A DNA stretch of 64,000 nucleotides from Streptomyces camelliae (GCF_027625935.1 NZ_CP115300.1:3968001-4032000); one strand, 5' to 3'; shown: positions 7,722 to 16,470, numbered from the stretch's first letter. A program made the numbers and translations. Notes: a model not told the origin generated them from the letters alone.

Positions 7722-8990
7722 CTACTTCACCCCGGCCGTCCGCAGCGCCGTGACCACCAAGGCCCGCGCGACGGCCGCCGCTTCACCCAACGAGACGTGC
7801 TCACCGGCGCTGTGCGCCACCCGCACATCGCCGGGCCCGTACTGCAGGGTGGGGATCCCGGCACCGGCGTACAAGCGCAGATCGCTGCCGTACGGCGCCC
7901 CGCGCTCCCGGGGCCGGGCGGCCCAGCCGCCCACGTCGGCGCAGGCGTCACGCACCTCGTCCCGCAGCGGATGCCCCTGCGGCAGCCGGCCGCTGGCGAA
8001 CTGCCCGCCCGGCCAGCTCACCTGGGCCGGATGCTCGCGCAGCCACGCGTCCCGGGCGCACGCCCGCGCCACGCACCGCTCGAACTCGGCCCGCGCCGCC
8101 GCCGGTTCCTCGCCCAGCCGCACCCCGAGCCGCCCCTCCGCGACCAGCAGGTCCGGCACACTGCTGGCCCAGTCGCCGGCGTGCAGCGTGCCGACGGAGA
8201 GGGCGTACGGGATCGGGTACTCGGCCATCAGCGGCGAGGGGTTCCGGTTGCGCTCGGTCTCCAGTTCCGCCAGCGCCCGGTGCAGCGGCAGATACGCGTC
8301 CACGGCACTGACCCCGGCGTCCCGGGAGCCGGCGTGGGCGGCCCGGCCGGGCACGGTGAGGCGGAAGGTGAGGGCGCCGGCGTTGGCGGTGACGAGGGTG
8401 CCCGCGGTCGGCTCGGCGATCACGCACGCGTCCCCCGTGTGCCCGCGCCGCAGCGTCCCGAACGCCCCGAGCCCGCCGTCCTCCTCCCCGACGACGAAAT
8501 GCACGGCGAGCCGCCCGCGCAGCCGCACCCCGGACGCCCGGATCGCCGCCAGCGCCGCGAGATGCGCCGCCAGCCCGGCCTTCATGTCGCACGCCCCGCG
8601 CCCGTACACGACATCGCCCACGACCCGCGGCACGAACGGATCCCCGTCCCACGCCTGAGGATCCCCGGGCGGTACGACGTCCACGTGCCCCTGCAGGATC
8701 AGCGTCGGCCCGTCCCCGCCGCCCGCCGTGCACCCCACCAGCCCCCACGCCTCGTCCCGGGCCGCCTCCGTCCCCGGAAACCCCGGGTCGGCGCGCAGCG
8801 CGGGCAGGTCCATCGACCACAGGTCGACGTCCAGCCCGAGCCGCTCCAGCCGCCCGGCGAGCAGCTGCTGCAACTCCGACTCGGCCGCGCTCCCGGTCAC
8901 GCTCGGCACGGAGATCAGCTCCAGCAGCGTCCGCCCGAGCGCCTCCTCGTCCACACACGCGACCGCGGCGGCCTCCGTACGGCTGAGCAT
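7722..8990 (-). CDS. M20 family metallopeptidase (ArgE/DapE-like deacylase)
   Basis: A 422-residue enzyme of the M20 family, which hydrolyses amide bonds such as N-acyl amino acids or dipeptides using two metal ions. The first metal motif is ILQGHVDVVPPG (H-x-D); YGRGACDMKAG gives the bridging Asp, FVVGEEDGG the catalytic Glu pair, and VIAEPT the next ligand. The dimerisation lid (FRLTVPGRAAHAGSRDAGVSA) lies in the middle, and VAHSAGEHVSLGEA carries the last His. The start at 8990 follows GAGGGGG; an in-frame ATG at 9035 has a weaker context. It runs in the same direction as the next gene but is separated from it by 77 bp. Substrate unknown. Confidence 0.88.
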   Translation of the reverse strand: MLSRTEAAAVACVDEEALGRTLLELISVPSVTGSAAESELQQLLAGRLERLGLDVDLWSMDLPALRADPGFPGTEAARDEAWGLVGCTAGGGDGPTLILQGHVDVVPPGDPQAWDGDPFVPRVVGDVVYGRGACDMKAGLAAHLAALAAIRASGVRLRGRLAVHFVVGEEDGGLGAFGTLRRGHTGDACVIAEPTAGTLVTANAGALTFRLTVPGRAAHAGSRDAGVSAVDAYLPLHRALAELETERNRNPSPLMAEYPIPYALSVGTLHAGDWASSVPDLLVAEGRLGVRLGEEPAAARAEFERCVARACARDAWLREHPAQVSWPGGQFASGRLPQGHPLRDEVRDACADVGGWAARPRERGAPYGSDLRLYAGAGIPTLQYGPGDVRVAHSAGEHVSLGEAAAVARALVVTALRTAGVK

Positions 8991-9067
8991 CCTCACGGCC
9001 CCCTCGTCGATCCGGTCGGTCCCTGCCCCGATCATCACCCGCGCCGGGCGCCGGGAACAGAGGGCGG

Positions 9068-9694
9068 TCAGCGGGCCGGCGACGGGCCGAGGACGGGCTC
9101 CGGCAGGGAGGCGAGGGCGGAGTCGGGGTCCCAGGACCCGACGGAATCGGTCCGCGGCCCGGGGACGTACGCACAGGGCACGGACGCACCACCGTCGAAA
9201 TACTCCCGGTCCGCGTACCAGGTGAACCACATCCGCTCGTCCCCGCCGTCCCGCTGGACGAACAGCTCCGCGTCCGCGCCCGCCCCGCCGGCGCGGTAGT
9301 CGCTGATCTTCCAGCCCTCCTCCGCCAGCCGTCGGCTCAGCCGCCGCAGCCCGGGAACGGCCTGGCTCTCGGGCACGTGGTCCAGCGCCCACTCATGGCT
9401 GAGCCGGTAGGCACCGTCGACGGTCTTGTCCTCCACCCCCAGCGGGCCGTTGTCGTAGCAGAAGCCGGCGCTGAACGTGCTCCCCGCGCCGGCCCCGAAC
9501 CCCAGGGCGTCGTAGGCCTCCTGGGAGAACCGGAAGACCTGGCGCGCCCGCTTCTCGGGCGCGACCGTCGCGTAGTCCGTCGACTGGGCGTTGTGGACGA
9601 TCCAGGAGGCCAGGGAGATGAGGACGGCGAGCGCGACGGCTCCGCATCCGAAGCCGAGGGCGCGGGTGTGCGTGGGTGTGATCTGCTCGGGCAT
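9068..9694 (-). CDS. Hypothetical membrane-anchored protein
   Basis: A 208-residue protein with one hydrophobic segment near residues 12-32 (ALGFGCGAVALAVLISLASWIV) and a predicted outside domain rich in aromatic and acidic residues (ERMWFTWYADREYFDGG). It has a Cys in GFCYDNGPLG and another in SVPCAYVPG that could pair. No family is recognised. It lies downstream of the two-component system on the same strand, 86 bp away, so it may belong to that locus, but this is only position. Confidence 0.6.
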   Translation of the reverse strand: MPEQITPTHTRALGFGCGAVALAVLISLASWIVHNAQSTDYATVAPEKRARQVFRFSQEAYDALGFGAGAGSTFSAGFCYDNGPLGVEDKTVDGAYRLSHEWALDHVPESQAVPGLRRLSRRLAEEGWKISDYRAGGAGADAELFVQRDGGDERMWFTWYADREYFDGGASVPCAYVPGPRTDSVGSWDPDSALASLPEPVLGPSPAR

Positions 9695-9780
9695 ACCGGG
9701 ACCGTAGGCCGCCGGCCGGGCCCGGCGGATGGGGGCGGCTACCCGCTCCGGCCTGGGTATCCGTACTCACCCGGGGAAGG

Positions 9781-11226
9781 TCAGCTGCCGCCGCCGCTCT
9801 GCACTGTCTCGCCGCCCACGGTGAACCCGATGACCGCGCCGCCGCCCTCGCGCCGGAAGGCGAACGGTGCTCCGCCGTGGGCCAGCGCGACCTCGCGGAC
9901 GATGGACAGCCCGAGGCCCGAGCCGGGCAGCGAGCGGGCGTCGGCGGCACGGTAGAAGCGGTCGAAGATGCGGATGAGGTCGCCCTCGGCGATCCCCGGC
10001 CCCCGGTCCAGGACCTCCACCCGCACCGTCCCCGGCCGCGCGGGCCCGGTGATGTTGACCTCGATGGGCGCGTCGCCGCCCCGGTCGAACTTGGCCGCGT
10101 TCTCGACCAGGTTGGACATGGCCCGCTGCAGCATCCCGGGCCGCCCGTCGGTGGTCGTGTCGCCGCTGGTGCGCAGCACGATCCTGCGGCCTGTACGGCG
10201 CTTGGCCAGCCCCACGACCTCCTCGGCGATGTCGGCGAGGTCCACGCGCTGCGGCGGCTCGGTGTCCGACTGCCCGGCGGCGAGGTCGACCAGCTCGTTG
10301 ACCAGGTCGGTCAGCTCCCGGGCCTCCTGGGTGAGGTCGGCGACGAGTTCCTCGCGGGTGGCCGGGGGCAGCTCGTCGATCCGCCGCAGCAGGGAGATGT
10401 TGGTGCGCAGGGACGTCAGCGGCGTCCGCAGCTCATGACCGGCGTCCTGCACCAGCCGCCGCTGGTCCTCCTCGGACTGGGCGAGCCGCCCCAGCATCCG
10501 GTCGAAGGCGCGCCCGAGCCGGCCGACCTCGTCCAGTCCGGCGACCGGCACCTGGATGCCGAGCCGGCGGGTGCGGGCGACGTCCTCGGCGGCGGTGGTC
10601 AGCATCACCAGCCGCCGCGTGATCCGCCGGGCCAGCCACCAGCCGAACAGCCCGGCCGCCAGCACGACCACCACCATCAGCACCAGCGTGCGCCGCTGCA
10701 GCGTGCGCAGCAGATCCTCGGTGTCGCTGAACTCCTGCGCGACCTGCACCGCGCCCCGCCCGTCACCGAGCGAGATGGTGGCGATGCGGTACAGGTCCGA
10801 GTCCACCGGCACGTCCTTGTGCTGGACCACCTTCCCGGCGGTCTGCGCGAGGGCCATCGCCTTGTCGCGGGAGGAGACGGGCAGGCGCGGATCGCCGCGG
10901 TCCACGATCTGCCCCTGCGCGCCCAGCACCTGCACATCGGTACGGGCGGGCCGCACCAGATCATGTCCGGGCCGGGAGGAGGAGAAGTCCTCGGGGACCA
11001 TCTCGTGCTGCCGCACCTCGTCCCGCACGTCCTGCACGACCTGCGAGAACACCGTCTGCTGGTCGACACGGACGAGCCGGGCGGCGGAGCTGTACGACAG
11101 GATGCCGACCAGGATCGTGACCGCCGCGGTGACGGCCGCGAAGGAGACGACGAACGTGGTCCGCAGGGAGACGAGCTTGGGCCGGCGCCGGGCCAGCAGC
11201 CGCCGGAGCCGCTGGAGGCGGCCCAC
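9781..11226 (-). CDS. Two-component sensor histidine kinase (MprB-like)
   Basis: A 481-residue membrane kinase. The first membrane segment is near residues 23-45, a sensor region of about 135 residues follows outside the cell, and a second membrane segment is near 181-199. Then come HAMP (about 200-252), the HisKA dimerisation helix with the phospho-acceptor His in GHELRTPLTSLR, and a HATPase domain with N box NLVENAAKF, G1 box DRGPGIAEGD and G2 box GSGLGLSIV. It starts at a GTG directly after the TGA of the response regulator gene, so the pair is one operon. The order regulator-kinase and the domain plan resemble MprAB/CseBC envelope-stress systems. The signal is unknown. Confidence 0.92.
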   Translation of the reverse strand: MGRLQRLRRLLARRRPKLVSLRTTFVVSFAAVTAAVTILVGILSYSSAARLVRVDQQTVFSQVVQDVRDEVRQHEMVPEDFSSSRPGHDLVRPARTDVQVLGAQGQIVDRGDPRLPVSSRDKAMALAQTAGKVVQHKDVPVDSDLYRIATISLGDGRGAVQVAQEFSDTEDLLRTLQRRTLVLMVVVVLAAGLFGWWLARRITRRLVMLTTAAEDVARTRRLGIQVPVAGLDEVGRLGRAFDRMLGRLAQSEEDQRRLVQDAGHELRTPLTSLRTNISLLRRIDELPPATREELVADLTQEARELTDLVNELVDLAAGQSDTEPPQRVDLADIAEEVVGLAKRRTGRRIVLRTSGDTTTDGRPGMLQRAMSNLVENAAKFDRGGDAPIEVNITGPARPGTVRVEVLDRGPGIAEGDLIRIFDRFYRAADARSLPGSGLGLSIVREVALAHGGAPFAFRREGGGAVIGFTVGGETVQSGGGS

Positions 11227-11970
11227 TCAGTCCTCCCGGAGCACGTAACCCACGCCCCGCACCGTGTGGATCAGCTGCGGCGCGCCGGGCTCGTCGAGCT
11301 TGCGGCGCAGGTAGCCGACGTACACGGCGAGGTTCTTGGAGCCGGGCCCGAAGTCGTACCCCCAGATCCGGTCGTAGATGGTGGAGTGGTCGAGCACGAT
11401 CCCGGCATTGCGCACCAGCAGTTCGAGCAGCTCGAACTCGGTGCGGGTCAGCTCCAGCTCCCGCTTGCCGCGCCAGGCGCGCCGGGCCTGGAGGTCCATA
11501 CGGATGCCGGCGGCCTCGACCTGCCGGTCGGAGATCTGCACGTCGGCGCGCGGCGCGTCACTGCCGCCGGCACCGCCGCCGGCGCCGGTCGTGGCGGGCA
11601 CGGGGCTGGTACGGCGCAGCAGCGCACGCAGCCGCGCGAAGACCTCCTCCACGTCGAAGGGCTTGACGACGTAGTCATCGGCGCCCGCGTCCAGACCGGC
11701 GATGCGGTCGGCGGTCTCCACGAGGGCGGTGAGCATGAGGATCGGGGTGCGGTTGCCCTCGGCACGCAGCACCCGACAGACCTGAAGCCCGTCGATCCCC
11801 GGCATCATCACATCGAGCACCAGCACGTCCGGCGGCGTCTTGTGGGCCTGTGCCAGCGCCTCGACGCCGTCGGCGACCGCCGTCACCGCGTAGCCTTCCA
11901 GCGTCAGGGCACGCTCCAGGGCATGACGGATGGCACGGTCGTCTTCAGCGAGCAGCACAGTCTGGGGCAC
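11227..11970 (-). CDS. Two-component response regulator, OmpR/PhoB family (MprA-like)
   Basis: A 247-residue regulator. The receiver domain (residues 1-120) has the acidic pocket AEDDRA, the phosphorylated Asp in VLVLDVMMPGIDG and the conserved Lys in DYVVKPF. A glycine/alanine-rich linker (TTGAGGGAGGSD) joins it to a winged-helix DNA-binding domain (about 150-245, ARRAWRGKRELELTRTEFELLELL and IHTVRGVGYVLRED). It is the first gene of the operon with the kinase, which begins at the next base after its stop. The linker is longer and more repetitive than in typical PhoB-type proteins. Confidence 0.93.
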   Translation of the reverse strand: MPQTVLLAEDDRAIRHALERALTLEGYAVTAVADGVEALAQAHKTPPDVLVLDVMMPGIDGLQVCRVLRAEGNRTPILMLTALVETADRIAGLDAGADDYVVKPFDVEEVFARLRALLRRTSPVPATTGAGGGAGGSDAPRADVQISDRQVEAAGIRMDLQARRAWRGKRELELTRTEFELLELLVRNAGIVLDHSTIYDRIWGYDFGPGSKNLAVYVGYLRRKLDEPGAPQLIHTVRGVGYVLRED

Positions 11971-12033
11971 GCACCCAGTCTGCCAAGCCCTCCGGTGGTT
12001 CGACGGAACCGGGCGGGTCTACGATCACCCTTT

Positions 12034-12096
12034 TTACCGCCCTCTCACTGTCCCAAGGGAACCCACCCCCGCCCCCTACCGTCCTCTCACCGTCCC
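12034..12096. repeat. Duplicated 3' coding end (GTVRGR-stop) after the oxidoreductase gene
   Basis: Two near-identical 20-bp direct repeats lie at 12035-12054 and 12077-12096, exactly 42 bp apart and in the same minus-strand frame. Read on that strand, both encode G-T-V-R-G-R followed by a stop. The upstream one is the real C-terminus of the LLM-type oxidoreductase, and the second lies beyond its stop. Confidence 0.7.
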
Positions 12097-13158
12097 GGCG
12101 AGCAGCGACTCGTGGGTCGGCGCCTCGGGCACATCCGCCGGGCGGCCGACGGCGAACTCCTTGCGCAGCACGGGTACGACCTCCTCGCCGAGCAGGTCGA
12201 GCTGCTCCAGCACGGTCTTCAGCGGCAGCCCCGCGTGGTCCATGAGGAACAGCTGGCGCTGGTAGTCGCCGGCGTACTCCCGGAACGCCAGCGTCTTCTC
12301 GATCACCTGCTGCGGCGAGCCGACCGTCAGCGGCGTCTGCTCGGTGAAGTCCTCCAGCGAGGGCCCGTGGCCGTAGACCGGCGCATTGTCGAAGTACGGC
12401 CGGAACTCGCGCACCGCGTCCTGCGAGTTCCTCCGCATGAACACCTGGCCGCCCAGCCCGACGATCGCCTGCTCGGGCGTGCCGTGGCCGTAGTGGGCGA
12501 AGCGGGTCCGGTACAGCTCGACCATCCGCTTGGTGTGGTCGGCGGGCCAGAAGATGTTGTTGTGGAAGAAGCCGTCGCCGTAGAAGGCCGCCTGCTCGGC
12601 GATCTCCGGTGAGCGGATCGAACCGTGCCAGACGAACGGCGGCACCCCGTCCAGCGGCCGCGGCGTGGCGGTGAAGCCCTGCAGCGGGGTGCGGAACTTC
12701 CCCTCCCAGTCCACGACGTCCTCGCGCCACAGCCGGCGCAGCAGGGCGTAGTTCTCGATGGCGAGGTCGATGCCCTTCCGGATGTCCTGCCCGAACCACG
12801 GATACACCGGCCCGGTGTTGCCGCGGCCCATCATCAGGTCCACCCGGCCGTCGGCCAGGTGCTGGAGCATCGCGAAGTCCTCCGCGATCTTCACCGGGTC
12901 GTTGGTGGTGATCAGGGTGGTGGAGGTGGACAGGACCAGCTTGTCCGTCTTCGCCGCGATGTAGCCGAGCATCGTGGTCGGCGACGACGGCACGAACGGC
13001 GGGTTGTGGTGCTCGCCGGTCGCGAAGACGTCCAGGCCGACCTCCTCGGCCTTCAGCGCGATGGCGACCATGGCCTTGATGCGCTCCGCCTCGGTCGGCG
13101 TACGCCCCGTGGTGGGGTCCGGCGTGACGTCGCCGACCGTGAAGATCCCGAACTGCAT
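12076..13158 (-). CDS. LLM class flavin-dependent oxidoreductase
   Basis: A 360-residue bacterial-luciferase-like monooxygenase. The N-terminal MQFGIFTVGDV strand, DVFATGEHHNPPFVPSSP and VDLMMGRGNTGPVYPWFG blocks are typical of the FMN-dependent LLM family. Such enzymes use reduced flavin and oxygen on varied small substrates, and the real substrate cannot be read here. The start ATG has GGAGGG upstream. The upstream region has a -10-like TATAGT followed by a dyad (GTTGA-N4-TCAAC), pointing to control by a small repressor, perhaps of the MarR type. Its 3' end is partly duplicated downstream. Confidence 0.88.
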   Translation of the reverse strand: MQFGIFTVGDVTPDPTTGRTPTEAERIKAMVAIALKAEEVGLDVFATGEHHNPPFVPSSPTTMLGYIAAKTDKLVLSTSTTLITTNDPVKIAEDFAMLQHLADGRVDLMMGRGNTGPVYPWFGQDIRKGIDLAIENYALLRRLWREDVVDWEGKFRTPLQGFTATPRPLDGVPPFVWHGSIRSPEIAEQAAFYGDGFFHNNIFWPADHTKRMVELYRTRFAHYGHGTPEQAIVGLGGQVFMRRNSQDAVREFRPYFDNAPVYGHGPSLEDFTEQTPLTVGSPQQVIEKTLAFREYAGDYQRQLFLMDHAGLPLKTVLEQLDLLGEEVVPVLRKEFAVGRPADVPEAPTHESLLAGTVRGR

Positions 13159-13178
13159 GGCCGCTCACCCTCCAGGTT

Positions 13179-13197
13179 GTTGACCGTTCAACTATAC
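13179..13197 (-). promoter_or_regulatory. Putative promoter and operator of the LLM oxidoreductase gene
   Basis: On the minus strand the sequence TATAGT (complement of 13192-13197) looks like a -10 element, and it overlaps the inverted repeat GTTGA-ACGG-TCAAC (13179-13192). A dyad at or next to the transcription start is the usual place for a repressor. No cognate regulator gene lies next to it. Confidence 0.45.
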
Positions 13198-13247
13198 CCC
13201 GGCAACGGCCACCCCACCCCGGGTATTCCGACCCCTACGGCCGACCT

Positions 13248-14138
13248 CTACGGCACCAGCACCACCCGTCCCCGCAGCCCGCCCTCCGCCAGCCGCGCAT
13301 GCGCCTTCGCCGCCTCCGCCAAGGGGTACGTCTCGGCCACCCGCAGCGTCAGCACCCCCTCGTCCACCAGCCGGCCCAGCTCCGCGAGCCGCGCCCCGTC
13401 CGGCCGTACCGCCACCGCGTCCGTACGCACCCCGCGCACCGAACCGGGCTGCCCACCGGGCCGCACCCCGACATACACACCGCCGTCCCGCACCCACGCC
13501 AGCGCCGTCTCACCGAGCACCGCCGCGTCCAGCACCGCGTCCACACCGCCCGGCTCTCCCCCGCCGGCCGTGAAACGCGCGGCCCCCAGCGACCGCACCA
13601 GCTCCTCGTCACCCGCCCGCGCATGCCCGGTCACCTCGATCCCCCGGCTCGCGGCCAGCTGCACCGCGAACCCGCCGACCGCGCCCGCCGCCCCGGTCAC
13701 CAGCAGCGAGGAACCCGGCGCGAGATCCAGCAGATCCAGGGCCTGGACCGCGGTCAGCCCGTTCAACGGCAGGGTGCCCGCGTGCACCGCGTCCACCGAG
13801 GCGGGCGCCAGCGCCACCGCGTCCGCGTCGATCACGACGTACTCCGCGTGCGCCCCGAGCGGCTCGGCCACGCCCGCCACCAGCGCCACCACCGGATCCC
13901 CGACCTGCCAGGCGGCGGCCACCCCCGCCGCGTCCACCGTGCCGGCCACGTCCCAGCCGAGCCCGATCGTCTTGCCCGCCCCGCCGAAGAAGCCGGCGCG
14001 CACGCCCGCGTCCACCGGGTTCAGCGCACCCGCGGCCACCTTGATCCGCACCTGCCCCGCCCCCGGCTCCGGCACCGGCACCTCCGCGATCTCCACGGCC
14101 TCCGGACCGCCGAACGTCCTCACCACAGCAGCACGCAT
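13248..14138 (-). CDS. NADP-dependent quinone-oxidoreductase-like MDR protein
   Basis: A 296-residue medium-chain dehydrogenase/reductase of the quinone oxidoreductase (zeta-crystallin) branch. It begins MRAAVVRTFGGPEAVEIAEVP, has the substrate-domain block GWDVAGTVDAAG and the dinucleotide-binding signature LLVTGAAGAVGGFAVQLA. It lacks the cysteines of zinc-binding alcohol dehydrogenases, fitting the zinc-free branch. The start follows AGGGAGAG. It is transcribed away from an HxlR-type regulator, a pairing commonly seen for quinone/aldehyde-stress genes, so it is probably controlled by that regulator. Confidence 0.88.
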   Translation of the reverse strand: MRAAVVRTFGGPEAVEIAEVPVPEPGAGQVRIKVAAGALNPVDAGVRAGFFGGAGKTIGLGWDVAGTVDAAGVAAAWQVGDPVVALVAGVAEPLGAHAEYVVIDADAVALAPASVDAVHAGTLPLNGLTAVQALDLLDLAPGSSLLVTGAAGAVGGFAVQLAASRGIEVTGHARAGDEELVRSLGAARFTAGGGEPGGVDAVLDAAVLGETALAWVRDGGVYVGVRPGGQPGSVRGVRTDAVAVRPDGARLAELGRLVDEGVLTLRVAETYPLAEAAKAHARLAEGGLRGRVVLVP

Positions 14139-14217
14139 GACAACTCTCCCTGAAAACAAGGAATTTGATGATTCGATCGCCCGGCACTTCCCGGCCGCAC
14201 AACCCACCGTAGGAGAG

Positions 14218-14238
14218 CTACTATCTATTGGTAAGTAG
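14218..14238. promoter_or_regulatory. Putative HxlR operator
   Basis: In the AT-rich gap between the divergent oxidoreductase and HxlR genes lies CTACT-ATCTATTGGTA-AGTAG, an inverted repeat with 5-bp arms. It is the most AT-rich and symmetric stretch in the 139-bp gap and a natural binding site for the HxlR regulator. Confidence 0.45.
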
Positions 14239-14277
14239 TTACCTCAGAGTGCGTAGCCGACCCGAAGGAGAGGGCCC

Positions 14278-14682
14278 ATGGCGACCACGACCGCCGCCCA
14301 GCGACGCGAACAGGCCCGCGCCGACTACGACGCCTTCCTGCGCGAATGCCCCACCAACCAGCTCCTCGGCCGGCTCAGCGACAAATGGGTCAGCCTCGTC
14401 GTCGCCGCCCTCACCCAGGGCCCCAAGCGCTACAGCGACATCGGCCGCAAGATCGCCGGCGTCAGCCCCAAGATGCTCACCCAGACCCTGCGCACCCTCG
14501 AACGCGACGGCATCATCACCCGCACGGTCACCCCGTCCGTCCCGGTCCGCGTCGACTACGCCCTCACCCCCCTCGGCACCAGCCTCGCCGCCCTCCTCAC
14601 CGCCGTGAAGGACTGGGCCGAGACCCACTTCGAGGAAGTACGGGACGCCCGCGAGCGCTACGACGCCGAGAACCCCGCCTGA
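14278..14682 (+). CDS. HxlR-family winged-helix transcriptional regulator
   Basis: A 134-residue regulator. The family signature starts with a Cys near residue 24 (ECPTNQLLGRLSDKWVSLVV), followed by winged-helix elements (GPKRYSDIGRKIAGVSPKML and LRTLERDGIITR) and a C-terminal helix. HxlR proteins often sense aldehydes, quinones or oxidants through the N-terminal Cys. GAAGGAGAG precedes the start. The divergent NADP-dependent oxidoreductase is the likely target, with the dyad at 14218-14238 as candidate operator. Confidence 0.9.
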   Translation: MATTTAAQRREQARADYDAFLRECPTNQLLGRLSDKWVSLVVAALTQGPKRYSDIGRKIAGVSPKMLTQTLRTLERDGIITRTVTPSVPVRVDYALTPLGTSLAALLTAVKDWAETHFEEVRDARERYDAENPA

Positions 14683-14694
14683 CCCACCAGCACC

Positions 14695-15204
14695 TCAGAA
14701 GGCGTAGGCGTCCCCGGTGTCCAGCACCAGCACCTTCAACTCGTCGTTCGTGTGATCCCTGTCCACCGCACCGCCGCCCCACACCGTGCCGATCTCCAGC
14801 GTGACCTCCGACGCCTTCTCCTCCAGCCGCACCGGCACCTCCACCTGCTCCCCCACCCCGTTCACGGCCAGCGCGCCCGTCGAGCACACCACCGTCCGCT
14901 CGTCCTCCCGCACACACCGGGCAGGCAGCTGCTGCGCCACGGCCAGCGGCACCGACCAGCGCAGCCGCACGGTCGCGTCCGGCACGGCGGCGGGCCCGTT
15001 GTTCCGGGGAGTCAGCCGCACGTCCACCGTGTCCCCGGCCATCAGCGCGGTCCCGTGAAAGGCCAGATCGGCCTCGGCCTCGGCCTCGGGCACAGGAGCG
15101 GCCGACGCAACCCCCGGCACCAGAACGAACCCGGCACACACCCCCGCCACCACCCCCGCCACCCACGCTCGCACCCGCACGCCACTCACCCGCACTCCCC
15201 GCAC
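14695..15204 (-). CDS. Secreted protein of unknown function (DUF11-like fold)
   Basis: A 169-residue exported protein. A signal peptide is clear: arginines, then the hydrophobic stretch AWVAGVVAGVCAGFVLVPGV and a cut after ASA-A near residue 36. The mature part looks beta-rich and Ig-like (GDTVDVRLTPRNNGPAAVPDATVRLRWSVP), with two Cys in PARCVREDERTVVCSTGA that probably form a disulfide. DUF11-type domains read much like this. The start is GTG; nearby in-frame GTGs make the exact position uncertain by a few codons. It converges with the HxlR gene, 12 bp apart. Confidence 0.65.
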   Translation of the reverse strand: MRGVRVSGVRVRAWVAGVVAGVCAGFVLVPGVASAAPVPEAEAEADLAFHGTALMAGDTVDVRLTPRNNGPAAVPDATVRLRWSVPLAVAQQLPARCVREDERTVVCSTGALAVNGVGEQVEVPVRLEEKASEVTLEIGTVWGGGAVDRDHTNDELKVLVLDTGDAYAF

Positions 15205-15310
15205 TCACGAAAGACCCGACGTCGCATGCATGCCACCGAGCCCGGCCACCCAGGCGCCCTCGAACAGGTGACAGGCTCAGCCGCCGGCCCCGGATGAGAA
15301 GCTGACGCCC

Positions 15311-15649
15311 ATGCCGATCCTCCGCTCCGCCGCCCTGTTCGTCGTCGCCGCGTTCTTCGAGATCGGCGGCGCCTGGCTGATCTGGCAGGGCGTACGCGAG
15401 CACCGGGGCTGGCTGTGGATGACCGGCGGAGTCCTGGCCCTCGGCGCCTACGGCTTCGTCGCCACCTTCCAGCCCGACGCCCACTTCGGCCGCATCCTGG
15501 CGGCGTACGGCGGGATCTTCGTGGCGGGCTCGATCCTGTGGGGCATGGTCGCCGACGGCTACCGCCCCGACCGCTGGGACGTGACCGGGATGCTGATCTG
15601 CCTCGCCGGAATGGCCGTGATCATGTGGGCGCCGAGGAACGGCGCCTGA
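15311..15649 (+). CDS. YnfA/UPF0060 family membrane protein
   Basis: A 112-residue protein with four membrane segments. It matches the YnfA family closely: [22 protein letters not shown] at the N-terminus, [34 protein letters not shown] in the middle and [25 protein letters not shown] at the end. The family is related to small multidrug resistance transporters, though its physiological substrate is not established. It stands 53 bp upstream of the SDR gene and may be co-transcribed with it. Confidence 0.9.
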   Translation: MPILRSAALFVVAAFFEIGGAWLIWQGVREHRGWLWMTGGVLALGAYGFVATFQPDAHFGRILAAYGGIFVAGSILWGMVADGYRPDRWDVTGMLICLAGMAVIMWAPRNGA

Positions 15650-15702
15650 GCCTCACTTACGCTGGACGCAGACCCGCCACGACCAGACCCCAGGAGCTGC
15701 CC

Positions 15703-16470
15703 ATGGCCCCGGCCCCCGCCTCCCGCATCGCCGTCGTCACCGGTGCGAGCAGCGGCATCGGAGCCGCCACGGCCCGACAGCTCGCCGCGGTCGGCTACCG
15801 CGTCGTCCTCACCGCGCGCCGCAAGGACCGCATCGAGGAACTGGCCGAGGAACTGACCAGGGCGGGCCACTCGGCGACGGCGTACCCGCTGGACGTGACG
15901 GACCGCGCGGCGGTGGACGAGTTCGCCACGGCGTTCCAGACGATCGGCGTGCTGGTGAACAACGCGGGCGGCGCCCTCGGCGCGGACCCGGTGGCCACCG
16001 GCGACCCGGCGGACTGGCGCACGATGTACGAGACGAACGTCATCGGCACCCTGAACGTCACCCAGGCCCTGCTGCCGAAGCTGGAGGCGAGCGGCGACGG
16101 CGTGATCGTGGTCGTGTCCTCCACGGCGGGCCACGGCACGTACGAGGGCGGCGCCGGCTACGTCGCCGCCAAGCACGGCACCCACGTCCTCGCGGAGACC
16201 CTCCGCCTGGAGATCGTGGGCAAGCCGGTCCGGGTGATCGAGATCGCCCCCGGCATGGTCAAGACCGACGAGTTCGCCCTGACCCGCTTCGGCGGAGACG
16301 AGGCGAAGGCGGCGAAGGTCTACGAGGGCGTCGCCGCCCCCCTCACGGCGGACGACGTGGCGGAAACCATCACCTGGGCGGTCACCCGCCCCAGCCACGT
16401 CAACGTCGACCTCCTCATCCTCCGCCCCCGCGCCCAGGCCTCCAACACCAAGGTCCACCGGGAGCCGTGA
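15703..16470 (+). CDS. SDR family NAD(P)-dependent oxidoreductase
   Basis: A 255-residue classical short-chain dehydrogenase. The cofactor motif is VVTGASSGIGAA near residues 10-20, with an Arg-rich ARRKDR after the second strand that suggests NADP preference. NNAG is near 87-90, the catalytic Ser in VVSSTAG, and the Tyr/Lys pair in YVAAKHG. The end TWAVTRPSHVNVDLLILRPRAQ resembles YdfG-like 3-hydroxy-acid dehydrogenases, so such a substrate is possible. The start ATG follows CAGGAG. Its stop overlaps the ATG of a small membrane protein gene by one base (TGATG). Confidence 0.9.
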   Translation: MAPAPASRIAVVTGASSGIGAATARQLAAVGYRVVLTARRKDRIEELAEELTRAGHSATAYPLDVTDRAAVDEFATAFQTIGVLVNNAGGALGADPVATGDPADWRTMYETNVIGTLNVTQALLPKLEASGDGVIVVVSSTAGHGTYEGGAGYVAAKHGTHVLAETLRLEIVGKPVRVIEIAPGMVKTDEFALTRFGGDEAKAAKVYEGVAAPLTADDVAETITWAVTRPSHVNVDLLILRPRAQASNTKVHREP

